A stretch of DNA of 22,383 nt from Smithella sp. UBA2180 (lineage in GTDB: Bacteria; Desulfobacterota; Syntrophia; Syntrophales; Smithellaceae): the NCBI GenBank assembly GCA_002327415.1, contig DCVU01000110.1, forward strand, positions 1 to 22,383, given 5' to 3'. A program made the translations under genes and the position numbers. How positions within the stretch are numbered: position 1 is the first letter of the stretch; each line of letters opens with the position of its first letter. The notes below the pieces were generated by a model. That model had not been told where the DNA came from and made no database searches. It worked only from the letters and a program-made list of their open reading frames with translations. Below, piece after piece: positions 1 to 8,276 of the stretch.

Positions 1-2053
1 AACGAATTGCCACTTCCGTTTTACCAAAGCCTGCATCGCCGCAAATAAGACGATCCATGGGTTTGCCGTCATCCATATCGAGATGAATATCTTCAATTGC
101 TTTGACTTGATCCGGCGTTTCTTCAAATTCAAAGGTAGAGCAGAATTCCTCGTAAATCCTGTCCGGCGGAGCAAATGATTTTCTCTCCAACGCTTCGCGT
201 GCGGCATAAATGGAAACCAGCTCCTCGGCGTATTCCCGCACAGACTTTTTAACCTTTTCTTTTACCGCTTCCCAGGAAGTACCGCCCATTTTGTCTATTT
301 TAGGCACATACCTCTCGGGACCCAGATAGCGTTGAATCCTATCCAGAGAATTAACGGGAATGTAGAGTTTATCACCGTCCGCATATTCAATAACCAGAAA
401 ATCGTTTTCGATTTTTCTTACGGTGATTTTTTTCAATCCGCGATAAACGCCAATGCCGAAATCCGTATGAACGACAAAGTCGCCTTCTTTCAGATCACCG
501 AATGATTTTAAAAAATAACCTTCCCGCGTAGGACGCACGCGACGGCGGAGTGCTTTTTTGACAAATATTTCTTCCTCGCTCAAACAAACCAGTTTCATCG
601 CCGGGATAATAAAACTTGTGGAAATCTCGCCTTCCAATAAAAGCAGCTGAGATATTCCTTCCCCTTGAGAAATAATTTCCAGAGTTGGTTTGTTTTGAGA
701 TAACGTCTGAACCGGCAAATCATAGGATAAAAGCAGATGTTTCATCCGATGCAGAGCTTCCTGGTCCGGACAGAAGAACAAAATAATCATCCCATCGGCC
801 AACCATGACTTAATCTTTTCCACAGTCTTGCGCAAAAAAGCATCTTCCTTGATTTCACCGGCAAGAAGTTCTCCCTCGCACAGATACTGATAAGTTTCAA
901 AATTAACAGCTGCTGCCGCCATATCTTTTCCCTGATCCAGATTAAGTCCTTCCAGAGAAATCTGCCCGAATCTGTCCATATTGGTTAAGATAGCGGCCGG
1001 ATCAATATAAGCGTTTTCTTTTTCCAGATAAAATTTGCCGCTATTTTTAGTCTTGAACAATAACTTGTCGATACTTAGTTCCGCGTTCTGCACCGATTGA
1101 TTTATGGCCAGCGGATTATCCAAAATCACCAGAGTATTCGTCGGCAAATAATCAAAAAGACTGGACAGTTTATTATACGAAAACCCGGTATCGTCATATG
1201 TTTCATAAAACAGCGGTAAAAATATCGGGTTGATGGAAGTGGTTAGATCGTTCTGTAGAGCATCTACCAGGCCATTACGAATCTCGTGGGAGAGGGAAAG
1301 ATCGCCTGCACGCCGCCGGATATTGCGAACAGCCAACTCCAGTGATTGTGGATTGATCAGCACCTCACCGGCCGGCGGCACAACAAAAGCCGACGTCTGA
1401 CCTATCGAACGCTGAGAGGAAGAATCGAAAGTTCTGATAGATTCGATTTCGTCGCCCAGCATTTCCAGACGCAGAGGATTCTTTTCAGCAGGAGGAAAGA
1501 TATCAATAATATTGCCCCTGATGCTGAATTCTCCTTTTTCCTCCACCAGGCCTACTCTTTTGTAACCCCCGGACATCAGACGCGATAAGAAATCATCTCT
1601 ATTTATTGTATCGCCCGTAGAAATTATTTGCAGATATTGATTGAATTGGGCAGCGGGCATCACTTTCTGCATTAAGGCAACCACAGAAGTAACCACAATG
1701 ATTCTAGTGTTTACTTGCAGGATGGTCAGCGCTTCCAGACGGGCTAATTCTTCCTCTCTCTGGAGAGCAAACATGTCAACTGTCAGAAAATCGAGCGACG
1801 GATAATAAAATACAACCTCTTCTCCCAGAAACAACGCTAAATTGCGCGCAAACGCGGCCGCTTCTTTTTCTTCCGGACAGACAACAAGAAGAGGTCTTTC
1901 CAGACGCTCAAAAAGAAGAGAGACAAGAAAGGGACGAGCCGCCCCGTTAAGTCCGACTACATCAACCTTTGTCAACCCCTCTTCAATCTGCCTCAGAAGA
2001 TTACGCAAAGACTCGATGTCTTCTCTGTTTTTCTTTGTGATAATTTTCCGCAC
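1..2053 (-). CDS. mfd: Transcription-repair coupling factor Mfd, N-terminal part (3' end outside window)
   Basis: Mfd is the ATP-dependent translocase that removes stalled RNA polymerase from DNA lesions and recruits UvrA. About 684 codons are visible of a protein normally near 1,100-1,200 residues; the gene runs off the left edge. Reading from the right, the N-terminal UvrB-like region comes first. It is followed by a CarD-like RNA-polymerase-interaction domain (GDFVVHTDFGIGVYRGL, then YADGDKLYIPVNSLDRIQRY). The window ends just inside the helicase motor at Walker A (DRLICGDAGFGKTEVAIR). I chose the GTG at 2051-2053 because an in-frame TAA lies two codons upstream and no ATG precedes a long conserved stretch; a GAG-type ribosome site lies about ten bases upstream. 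It is divergent from the men operon. Family call is certain; only the exact start is less sure. Confidence 0.96.
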   Translation of the reverse strand, partial: MRKIITKKNREDIESLRNLLRQIEEGLTKVDVVGLNGAARPFLVSLLFERLERPLLVVCPEEKEAAAFARNLALFLGEEVVFYYPSLDFLTVDMFALQREEELARLEALTILQVNTRIIVVTSVVALMQKVMPAAQFNQYLQIISTGDTINRDDFLSRLMSGGYKRVGLVEEKGEFSIRGNIIDIFPPAEKNPLRLEMLGDEIESIRTFDSSSQRSIGQTSAFVVPPAGEVLINPQSLELAVRNIRRRAGDLSLSHEIRNGLVDALQNDLTTSINPIFLPLFYETYDDTGFSYNKLSSLFDYLPTNTLVILDNPLAINQSVQNAELSIDKLLFKTKNSGKFYLEKENAYIDPAAILTNMDRFGQISLEGLNLDQGKDMAAAAVNFETYQYLCEGELLAGEIKEDAFLRKTVEKIKSWLADGMIILFFCPDQEALHRMKHLLLSYDLPVQTLSQNKPTLEIISQGEGISQLLLLEGEISTSFIIPAMKLVCLSEEEIFVKKALRRRVRPTREGYFLKSFGDLKEGDFVVHTDFGIGVYRGLKKITVRKIENDFLVIEYADGDKLYIPVNSLDRIQRYLGPERYVPKIDKMGGTSWEAVKEKVKKSVREYAEELVSIYAAREALERKSFAPPDRIYEEFCSTFEFEETPDQVKAIEDIHLDMDDGKPMDRLICGDAGFGKTEVAIR

Positions 2054-2090
2054 TTGTTACATCTCAAACTTTCCTTTAAGTAACACCAAA

Positions 2091-2132
2091 ACCCATTCTG
2101 AATGAAAAATAGCTCTTCAATCCAGAATGGGT
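2091..2132 (-). other. Perfect 10-bp inverted repeat upstream of mfd
   Basis: ACCCATTCTG at 2091-2100 is matched by CAGAATGGGT at 2123-2132, with a 22-base loop. On the minus strand the hairpin is followed by only four T residues, so it could be a weak terminator for anything transcribed leftward toward mfd, or a structure in the mfd 5' leader. No function can be assigned from sequence alone. Confidence 0.5.
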
Positions 2133-2158
2133 AATCTTGGATGTTTTCTAATCTTCTT

Positions 2159-2488
2159 TTATTGATAATTCAATTGAAAATTTCTTCCCTGAAAATTACC
2201 ATTAAAAATAAATGCCTTTTCTAACTCAAAGATAGATTTAATTAAATCCAAACATGCCATTGCTAAATCAAAAAAAAATATTGAGGCAACGAGGCGTATA
2301 ACCTCAAGGTCACGCGTTATAAATGCGTTGAGGAAGTCGACAACCCCGATGAATCGGGACCAACAAAAATAGCGCGATCGGAAGCGCATTCCCTTATGAA
2401 GAGCATATAATAAATAGGTCACTAGATTACCGAGAATTTTCGCCAGTATGGCGAAAATTTCCTTTAGAATTGGAATTAATTGAATCAT
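2159..2488 (-). other. Doubtful 109-codon open frame over a hairpin-rich, repeat-like block
   Basis: An uninterrupted minus-strand frame begins at ATG 2488 and would encode a hydrophobic 109-residue protein that I do not recognise. I doubt it is a gene. The DNA beneath it is packed with inverted repeats: TTGAGG/CCTCAA/TTGAGG at 2281-2286, 2302-2307 and 2328-2333; ACGC/GCGT at 2312-2328; CCCGA/TCGGG at 2345-2358; and an 11-bp stem at 2435-2459 with a 3-base loop. No good ribosome-binding site precedes the ATG. A dispersed non-coding repeat or a structured RNA is more likely. If it is a gene, it is an unknown membrane-associated peptide. Confidence 0.3.
2435..2459. other. 11-bp perfect hairpin, 3-base loop
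   Basis: AATTTTCGCCA (2435-2445) and TGGCGAAAATT (2449-2459) are exact reverse complements around the loop GTA. It lies just upstream of the men promoter. There is no T-run on the plus strand, and on the minus strand CTCGG follows, so a canonical intrinsic terminator is not supported. Confidence 0.6.
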
Positions 2489-2512
2489 TTTTTATCTTCC
2501 CCCCACTTTTGC

Positions 2513-2541
2513 TTGACACGCAACTCACTCTTCCCTATACT
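2513..2541 (+). promoter_or_regulatory. Sigma-70 promoter of the men operon
   Basis: A perfect -35 TTGACA (2513-2518) and a -10 TATACT (2536-2541) are separated by exactly 17 bases. It lies about 125 bases upstream of the menF start and is the only strong promoter seen before the six-gene operon. Confidence 0.8.
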
Positions 2542-2666
2542 TCCGCAACAATAAAGCAGGCTCTACGCAAATACAAACATGATGCACGGTATGATGATCG
2601 TTGACGTATCGGCTGTCCGGATGGATGAAGCGCTTGCCCACCAGATAAACATTAAGGTGACGCTGT

Positions 2667-3773
2667 ATGAAAGCGCTGATTGATACAATTGACCATCTGA
2701 TTAACCGTCCTTATCCTTTTGCGGTATTTTTTAATCCCGGAGAAAGGGAACCGGAAATAATTTTACAGCAAACAAGCGCTATCCATAAATTAAGTTCTTT
2801 CAGTGACTTGAATAATAACAAGGGGTTTATCTTTGCCCCCTTTTCAATTTCCGGTCATTCCCCCCTCATTATTATTAATCCGGATGTTCACCTGAAAGGA
2901 TTTCAAAAAATTGCAGGACTGCAGGATCGTTTATCACCATGCAAGCTCTTGACTTCTGAACATTCAGATGCGGTTAGTTGCGATATCAGCAAGGCGGACT
3001 ATTTGAAGTTGTTAAACAAGCTGATTGCTCGGATAAAAGCCGAGAAATTCGATAAGGTAATAATTTCCAGAACCATATCCGTAAAGATTTCCCAAAGTTT
3101 TACCATCGGCAATTTGCTTATGAAGTTAAAGGAGAAGGTTGATAGCGCTTTTGTTTATCTTGTTTCCCTGCCGGGGATAGGCATCTGGGTGGGTGGAACG
3201 CCGGAATTATTGCTGGTGAAAAAAAATGGCGCATATCATACGGTTTCCCTTGCCGGCACCGTGCCCATAAACGGAGGACGTCATGAAATAAAATGGTCCG
3301 CAGAAATGAAGCGGGAACAGCAGATTGTCACGGATTTTATTGCAGACCGGTTAAAATATTTTCGCATTGAGAATTATTCCCAGACAGGCCCGGTTACCGA
3401 ATATGCGGGGAATGTCGCTCATCTTAAAACCACTTTTGAGTTATCCGGTGATAAAATCGATAAACAGCTTACATCTTTTATCGATGCAATACATCCGGGA
3501 CCGGCTATTAGCGGGTTTCCGAAAGAAACGGCAAAAGAATACATCCTGAATAACGAAAAACACCGGCGGGAATACTACTGCGGGTTTCTGGGCAATTGGA
3601 AGATTGAAAATGATCTGCGGCTGTTTGTAAATATCCGCTGCATGAAAATATTGGCTGATCGCGTCATTATCTATGTCGGAGGAGGCATCACATCCAGTTC
3701 GGTGCCGGAAAGCGAGTGGGAAGAAACCAACCACAAGGCAAAACTATTATTATCCGTTATCAAGAATGATTAA
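2667..3773 (+). CDS. menF: Isochorismate synthase MenF
   Basis: Converts chorismate to isochorismate, the entry step to menaquinone. The 368-residue protein carries the chorismate-binding fold in its C-terminal two thirds: DKVIISRTISV, GIWVGGTPELLL, the SLAGTVP segment, the HLKTTFEL histidine/threonine motif, IHPGPAISGFPK, and near the C terminus LFVNIRCMKI followed by IYVGGGITSSSVPESEWEE. These are the landmarks of the MenF/EntC/anthranilate-synthase-I superfamily. Genome context (menD next) separates MenF from siderophore-type EntC. The ATG at 2667 is preceded by AGGTGA at a six-base distance. It is the first gene of the operon, and its stop overlaps or touches the menD start. At about 370 residues it is shorter than enterobacterial MenF (about 430), as is usual for compact versions. 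Confidence 0.95.
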   Translation: MKALIDTIDHLINRPYPFAVFFNPGEREPEIILQQTSAIHKLSSFSDLNNNKGFIFAPFSISGHSPLIIINPDVHLKGFQKIAGLQDRLSPCKLLTSEHSDAVSCDISKADYLKLLNKLIARIKAEKFDKVIISRTISVKISQSFTIGNLLMKLKEKVDSAFVYLVSLPGIGIWVGGTPELLLVKKNGAYHTVSLAGTVPINGGRHEIKWSAEMKREQQIVTDFIADRLKYFRIENYSQTGPVTEYAGNVAHLKTTFELSGDKIDKQLTSFIDAIHPGPAISGFPKETAKEYILNNEKHRREYYCGFLGNWKIENDLRLFVNIRCMKILADRVIIYVGGGITSSSVPESEWEETNHKAKLLLSVIKND

Positions 3774-3774
3774 T

Positions 3775-5466
3775 ATGATATCAACGAAAAAAAGCGTTCA
3801 GCATCTGGCATCAATCCTCCTCGCAAAAGGAATACGGGACATCGTATTTTCTCCGGGATCGAGAAACGCCCCGCTGATTAACACCTTTACCGCCATTGAT
3901 CAATTCAGATGCCTGAATATCGTAGATGAACGAAGCGCCGGATTCTTCGCAATGGGTATGGCCATCCAGATGCAAAAACCCGTTGTAATTGCCTGTACAT
4001 CCGGCTCGGCAGTGCTTAATTACTCGCCCGCCATCATCGAGGCATACTACCAGAAGATACCCCTTTTGATTATTACGGCAGATCACCCCCCGGAATGGAT
4101 TGATCAAGGCGACGGCCAAACCATAAGGCAACATAATATCTACAGCAACTACATTCGGAGCAGTTACTCTCTGATCGACAAAGTCGAAAGCCCTGACGAT
4201 GAATGGTACATCACGAGGATTATTAACCAGGCAGTTAACGATCTGGTGTATCCGGAATTTGCCCCGGTGCATATCAATATCCCCTTTTCCGAACCATTAT
4301 ACGAATTGGTTGGCGCGCAATTGCCAAAACCAAGAATTATCAATCTGCATCGGGAAACAGAAACTCCTGCGGATGCCACGGTTAAAAAGTTTGCCGCGAT
4401 TTGGAATCAAAGCAAAAACAAAATGATTGTCGCCGGACAAATGTCTCCTGCAAACGGACTGGGCGCACTTTTGAACAATCTGGCGGCCGATCCTTCCGTT
4501 GCCGTGCTTACGGAAACAACGTCGAATCTCAAGGGCGACAATCTCGTTTCCCACATCGACAATGTCTTATCGGCAATCGAAGCTGAAGCCGATTATGCAC
4601 CTGACTTACTCATTACACTGGGCGGGAATATCGTCTCGAAGAATATTAAAAAATTTCTAAGAAAAAATAAACCGAAGGCGCACTGTCACCTTTCCCGGTC
4701 AGGCGAACATATCGATACGTTCCAGTCTCTTACGGATATCATTCCCGGCGATCCTGTATGTTTTTTCACCTGCGTTAAAGATATTCTTCTTCCCGGCGAA
4801 TCTGATTATGGAAGCAAATGGAAACAACTCGATCTCATCACCCGGCAGCAGCATAATATTTTTTTAGGGAAATGTGAATTTTCCGATCTGAAGGCGTTCA
4901 AGATCATTATAAAGTATCTGCCGGATAACTCATTGCTGCATTTGTCGAACAGTACACCCATTCGGTATTCTCAGCTATTTACCTGCGACAAGGACATCAC
5001 TTTCATGTCTAACCGCGGCACGAGCGGCATCGATGGGACTGTGTCCACAGCCGCCGGAACTGCTTATGCAACGGATAACATTACCACGGTAATCACAGGA
5101 GACCTTGCTTTTTTCTATGATTCAAACGCTATCTGGAACAAGTATCTGTCTGGTAATCTCAGAATAATTGTCATCAACAACTTCGGGGGCGGAATTTTCA
5201 GGTTTCTTGACGGATCGTCGGCCATGCCCGGGTTGGAAACACATTTTGAAGCAAGGCACAATTACCGGGCGGCAAATGTTGCCAAAGCCTACGGTTTGGA
5301 TTGTTTTACAGCAGTTGATGAAAAAACGCTTACAGAGGGGCTGAAATGGCTTTACACTTCTGCTTTTACCAAACAACCGGCCATTCTCGAAGTTGTCACC
5401 CCTACAGAACAAAACGCCGGAATATTAAAGTCATATTTTAATTTTTTAAAACAAATACATTTATGA
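3775..5466 (+). CDS. menD: SEPHCHC synthase MenD (ThDP-dependent)
   Basis: Catalyses the ThDP-dependent Stetter-type addition of 2-oxoglutarate-derived succinic semialdehyde to isochorismate, giving SEPHCHC. From ATG 3775 the product has 563 residues. Visible landmarks: the N-terminal SPGSRNAPL motif (about residues 26-34), the ThDP-activating glutamate in VDERSAGF (E52), TADHPPEWIDQGDGQTI, and the C-terminal cofactor-binding region GDLAFFYDSNAIWN followed by VINNFGGGIF. An in-frame ATG at 3766, overlapping the menF stop, is an alternative start adding three residues; the longer frame further upstream is a shadow over menF. Translation is probably coupled to menF. The call is firm. Confidence 0.95.
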   Translation: MISTKKSVQHLASILLAKGIRDIVFSPGSRNAPLINTFTAIDQFRCLNIVDERSAGFFAMGMAIQMQKPVVIACTSGSAVLNYSPAIIEAYYQKIPLLIITADHPPEWIDQGDGQTIRQHNIYSNYIRSSYSLIDKVESPDDEWYITRIINQAVNDLVYPEFAPVHINIPFSEPLYELVGAQLPKPRIINLHRETETPADATVKKFAAIWNQSKNKMIVAGQMSPANGLGALLNNLAADPSVAVLTETTSNLKGDNLVSHIDNVLSAIEAEADYAPDLLITLGGNIVSKNIKKFLRKNKPKAHCHLSRSGEHIDTFQSLTDIIPGDPVCFFTCVKDILLPGESDYGSKWKQLDLITRQQHNIFLGKCEFSDLKAFKIIIKYLPDNSLLHLSNSTPIRYSQLFTCDKDITFMSNRGTSGIDGTVSTAAGTAYATDNITTVITGDLAFFYDSNAIWNKYLSGNLRIIVINNFGGGIFRFLDGSSAMPGLETHFEARHNYRAANVAKAYGLDCFTAVDEKTLTEGLKWLYTSAFTKQPAILEVVTPTEQNAGILKSYFNFLKQIHL

Positions 5467-5485
5467 GGTTTGAGAAAAACATATT

Positions 5486-6310
5486 ATGAGTAAAAAAAGG
5501 AACTGGAAACGAATCAAAAAATACGAAGACATCCTCTTCGAATACTGGCAGGGGATAGCAAAAATAACCATTAACCGGCCAAGATACAGGAATGCATTCC
5601 GGCCTACCACAACGATGGAGATGAGCGATGCTCTGCGCATCTGCAAAGAAGAACATACGATTAATGTTGTGGTTTTTACCGGAGCGGGAGACAAGGCATT
5701 TTGTTCCGGAGGAGATCAAAATCTCAAGGGCAAGGGAGGCTATATCGGAAAAGACGGCATTCCCCGGTTGAATGTGCTGGATGTCCAGAAACAGATACGC
5801 TCGTTGCCGAAACCGGTTATCGCCATGGTTAACGGTTATGCTATCGGCGGCGGACATGTTCTTCATTTAGTTTGCGATCTGACTATCGCATCGGAAAACG
5901 CTATTTTCGGGCAAACGGGACCCAAAGTGGGAAGCTTTGACGCCGGTTTCGGCTCCTCATATCTGGCCAGCATCGTCGGTCAGAAAAAAGCACGGGAAAT
6001 ATGGTTTTTGTGCCGGCAATATTCCGCTAGGGAAGCGTTGGAAATGGGCATGGTCAACAAGGTTGTTCCGTTGGACAAGCTGGAAGATGAAGTTGTAGCG
6101 TGGGCAAAAGAAATGATGGTTTGTAGCCCGATGGCATTGCGGATGATCAAGCTCGGATTGAACGCCGATCTGGACGGACAGGCGGGCCTACAGGAATTTG
6201 CCGGAAACGCGACGCTGTTGTATTATCTCACGGAAGAAGCTCAGGAAGGGAAAAACGCTTTTTTGGAAAAAAGACTTCCTAAATTCCATAAATACCCTAA
6301 GTTCCCATGA
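5486..6310 (+). CDS. menB: 1,4-dihydroxy-2-naphthoyl-CoA synthase MenB
   Basis: Crotonase-fold enzyme that cyclises o-succinylbenzoyl-CoA to 1,4-dihydroxy-2-naphthoyl-CoA. The 274-residue protein carries GAGDKAFCSGGDQ (oxyanion-hole region), GYAIGGGHVLHLVCDLTIA, the diagnostic FGQTGPKVGSFDAGFGSSY block, and the C-terminal NATLLYYLTEEAQEGKNAF tail. The glycine-rich GGGHVL version matches the bicarbonate-dependent type I enzymes as I know them from E. coli, which is very similar in sequence. A GAGG-type ribosome site sits in the 19-base gap after menD. The stop overlaps the menA start as ATGA. It lies two genes before its substrate suppliers menC and menE, an order that does not follow the pathway. 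Confidence 0.96.
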   Translation: MSKKRNWKRIKKYEDILFEYWQGIAKITINRPRYRNAFRPTTTMEMSDALRICKEEHTINVVVFTGAGDKAFCSGGDQNLKGKGGYIGKDGIPRLNVLDVQKQIRSLPKPVIAMVNGYAIGGGHVLHLVCDLTIASENAIFGQTGPKVGSFDAGFGSSYLASIVGQKKAREIWFLCRQYSAREALEMGMVNKVVPLDKLEDEVVAWAKEMMVCSPMALRMIKLGLNADLDGQAGLQEFAGNATLLYYLTEEAQEGKNAFLEKRLPKFHKYPKFP

Positions 6311-7221
6311 TTGTAAAAAGTATTAGTACATGGATTGAAGCGGCAAGATTGAGGACATTGCCTTTGGCATTGTCGAGTATTATAACCGGCAGCGCCCTGG
6401 CATTGTTCGATGGTGCGTTCAATCTACATGTGCTTATACTGGCTTCACTGACCGCTGTTTTTCTGCAAATATTATCCAATCTGGCCAACGATTATGGCGA
6501 TGCCGTAAAGGGTACGGATAATGCCGGCCGGGTTGGTCCGTTACGCGCCGTGCAGTCGGGGGCGATAACACCCGCGCAGATGAGAAAAGGGATTGTCGCC
6601 ACGGCAATCATCGGCATCTTCATGGGGATGTGGCTTATCTGTGAAGGGCTTAGTGGACTTTCCTGGCATTACTATATCTCCTTTATGTTTCTTGGCCTGG
6701 TTTCGGTGGTTGCCGCCTTGACGTACACACTAGGCAGAAATCCTTACGGGTACAGCGGGCTTGGTGATATTTCGGTATTCCTGTTCTTCGGTTTGACGGG
6801 AGTTTTAGGCACATATTTTCTTCACCGGCACGAACTTTCCTGGGGTGCCGCCTTGATGGCAACTGTTTTGGGACTGTTCAGCATGGGAGTCTTGAACCTT
6901 AACAACATGAGAGACATGGAAAACGATAAACGCTGCGGGAAAATAACCTTCGCCGCCAGGATGGGATTGGCAAAAGCAAAAATATATCATTCGCTTCTTA
7001 TTGTATCGGGATTGCTCGGCACTGCGGCTTTTACCGCATTAAACTTTATCTCGGCCAGCCAACTATTGATTTTTCTGATATTCCCGATCTTCATTTTCGA
7101 TATAAATGCCATATTAAAAACAAAGGATAATGCAAAACTGGACCCTTTTCTGAAAAAGCTTTCGCTATCCACATTTATATTTTCCATTTTATTCGGCATC
7201 GGGTTGGTCTGGAGTTTATGA
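6307..7221 (+). CDS. menA: 1,4-dihydroxy-2-naphthoate polyprenyltransferase MenA
   Basis: Membrane prenyltransferase of the UbiA superfamily that attaches the isoprenoid tail to 1,4-dihydroxy-2-naphthoate, giving demethylmenaquinone. The 304-residue protein has multiple hydrophobic segments. The first aspartate-rich motif is NDYGDAVKGTDN (residues 61-72) and the second is NLNNMRDMENDKRCGK, both expected for polyprenyl-diphosphate/Mg binding. GPLRAVQSG follows the first motif, as in MenA proteins. It starts inside the menB stop (ATGA) and its own TGA overlaps the menC ATG, so it is embedded in the operon and probably translationally coupled. Tail length cannot be told from sequence. Confidence 0.94.
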   Translation: MIVKSISTWIEAARLRTLPLALSSIITGSALALFDGAFNLHVLILASLTAVFLQILSNLANDYGDAVKGTDNAGRVGPLRAVQSGAITPAQMRKGIVATAIIGIFMGMWLICEGLSGLSWHYYISFMFLGLVSVVAALTYTLGRNPYGYSGLGDISVFLFFGLTGVLGTYFLHRHELSWGAALMATVLGLFSMGVLNLNNMRDMENDKRCGKITFAARMGLAKAKIYHSLLIVSGLLGTAAFTALNFISASQLLIFLIFPIFIFDINAILKTKDNAKLDPFLKKLSLSTFIFSILFGIGLVWSL

Positions 7222-8276
7222 TTAAGGCTTCCTGTAAAAAGTACATCCTGCGGTTCAAGCAACCGGCAGGCACATCAAGGGGTATTTATACCGAAAGAGC
7301 AAGCTGGTTCATATCCGTTTTTGATTCCGGCAACTCCATGCAAACCGGCATTGGAGAGTGCGCGCCACTGCCGGGTCTGAGCCCGGAGCTCGACGCCGGT
7401 TTTGAAGATAAACTGGCTGATACCTGCGGAAACATTGAAAGCTATTGCGATTTGACGCCCGATGCGCTGGCGGGATTTTCATCGATAAGAATGGGACTGG
7501 AGACGGCGTTTCGTGATTACCGGAATAAGGGAACTAAAATATTTTATCGTAACGGGTTCACGGAAGGAACACGGGGAATAAAAATCAACGGTCTGGTATG
7601 GATGGGAAGCCCGGAATTCCTCGACGAACAAATACGAAACAAGTTGAAGGAAGGGTATGCCTGCATTAAACTCAAGGTGGGCGCACTCGATTTTGATGCC
7701 GAACTTTCGCTCATCAAGAAAACAAGAAAGGAATATAGGGCCCAAGATGTTGAAATAAGGGTTGACGCCAACGGAGCTTTTGATCCCGTAAAGGTGATGG
7801 ATAGATTAGATGCGCTGGCGGCGCTTCATGTCCATTCAATCGAGCAACCGGTAAAACCGGGGCAACCTGATTTTCTGGCGTGGTTATGCGCCAACAGTCC
7901 TCTTCCCATCGCTTTGGACGAAGAATTAATAGGAATCGAATCATTGAATCAAAAACAGAAACTCATCAACGATATCCATCCTCAATTTCTGGTTCTTAAA
8001 CCGTCCCTGCACGGCGGCTTCGGGGGGTGCGGCGAGTGGATTAAACTTGCCGGCGCGTCAAATACCGGATGGTGGATTACCTCGGCCCTCGAATCGAACA
8101 TCGGCCTGAACGCCATTGCCCAATGGACTTCCACGCTGGAGAGCCATCGGCACCACGGACTGGGAACCGGTCAATTATTTATGAACAATTTCGATTCTCC
8201 TCTTTACATTAATAATGCCGAATTAAAATTTGACGCTAACAAAACCTGGAACCTGTCATCATTGCAAAATGACTGA
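7218..8276 (+). CDS. menC: o-succinylbenzoate synthase MenC
   Basis: Enolase-superfamily dehydratase converting SHCHC to o-succinylbenzoate. The 352-residue protein shows the catalytic KxK (K151 and K153 in CIKLKVGALDF), metal ligands D183 (RVDANGAF), E209 (SIEQP) and D234 (IALDEEL), and the second catalytic lysine K261 (LVLKPS). WWITSALESNIGLNAIAQW near the C terminus is typical of OSBS rather than muconate-cycloisomerase paralogues. Operon context supports the same reading. The start is the ATGA overlap with menA; the last codons overlap the menE ATG by eight bases. Confidence 0.94.
   Translation: MIKASCKKYILRFKQPAGTSRGIYTERASWFISVFDSGNSMQTGIGECAPLPGLSPELDAGFEDKLADTCGNIESYCDLTPDALAGFSSIRMGLETAFRDYRNKGTKIFYRNGFTEGTRGIKINGLVWMGSPEFLDEQIRNKLKEGYACIKLKVGALDFDAELSLIKKTRKEYRAQDVEIRVDANGAFDPVKVMDRLDALAALHVHSIEQPVKPGQPDFLAWLCANSPLPIALDEELIGIESLNQKQKLINDIHPQFLVLKPSLHGGFGGCGEWIKLAGASNTGWWITSALESNIGLNAIAQWTSTLESHRHHGLGTGQLFMNNFDSPLYINNAELKFDANKTWNLSSLQND

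Noticed and set aside
2579..2683. A 34-codon upstream frame overlapping the menF start, as a leader peptide
   Set aside because: No ribosome-binding site precedes its ATG, the peptide has no runs of regulatory codons, and menF has its own good AGGTGA site.
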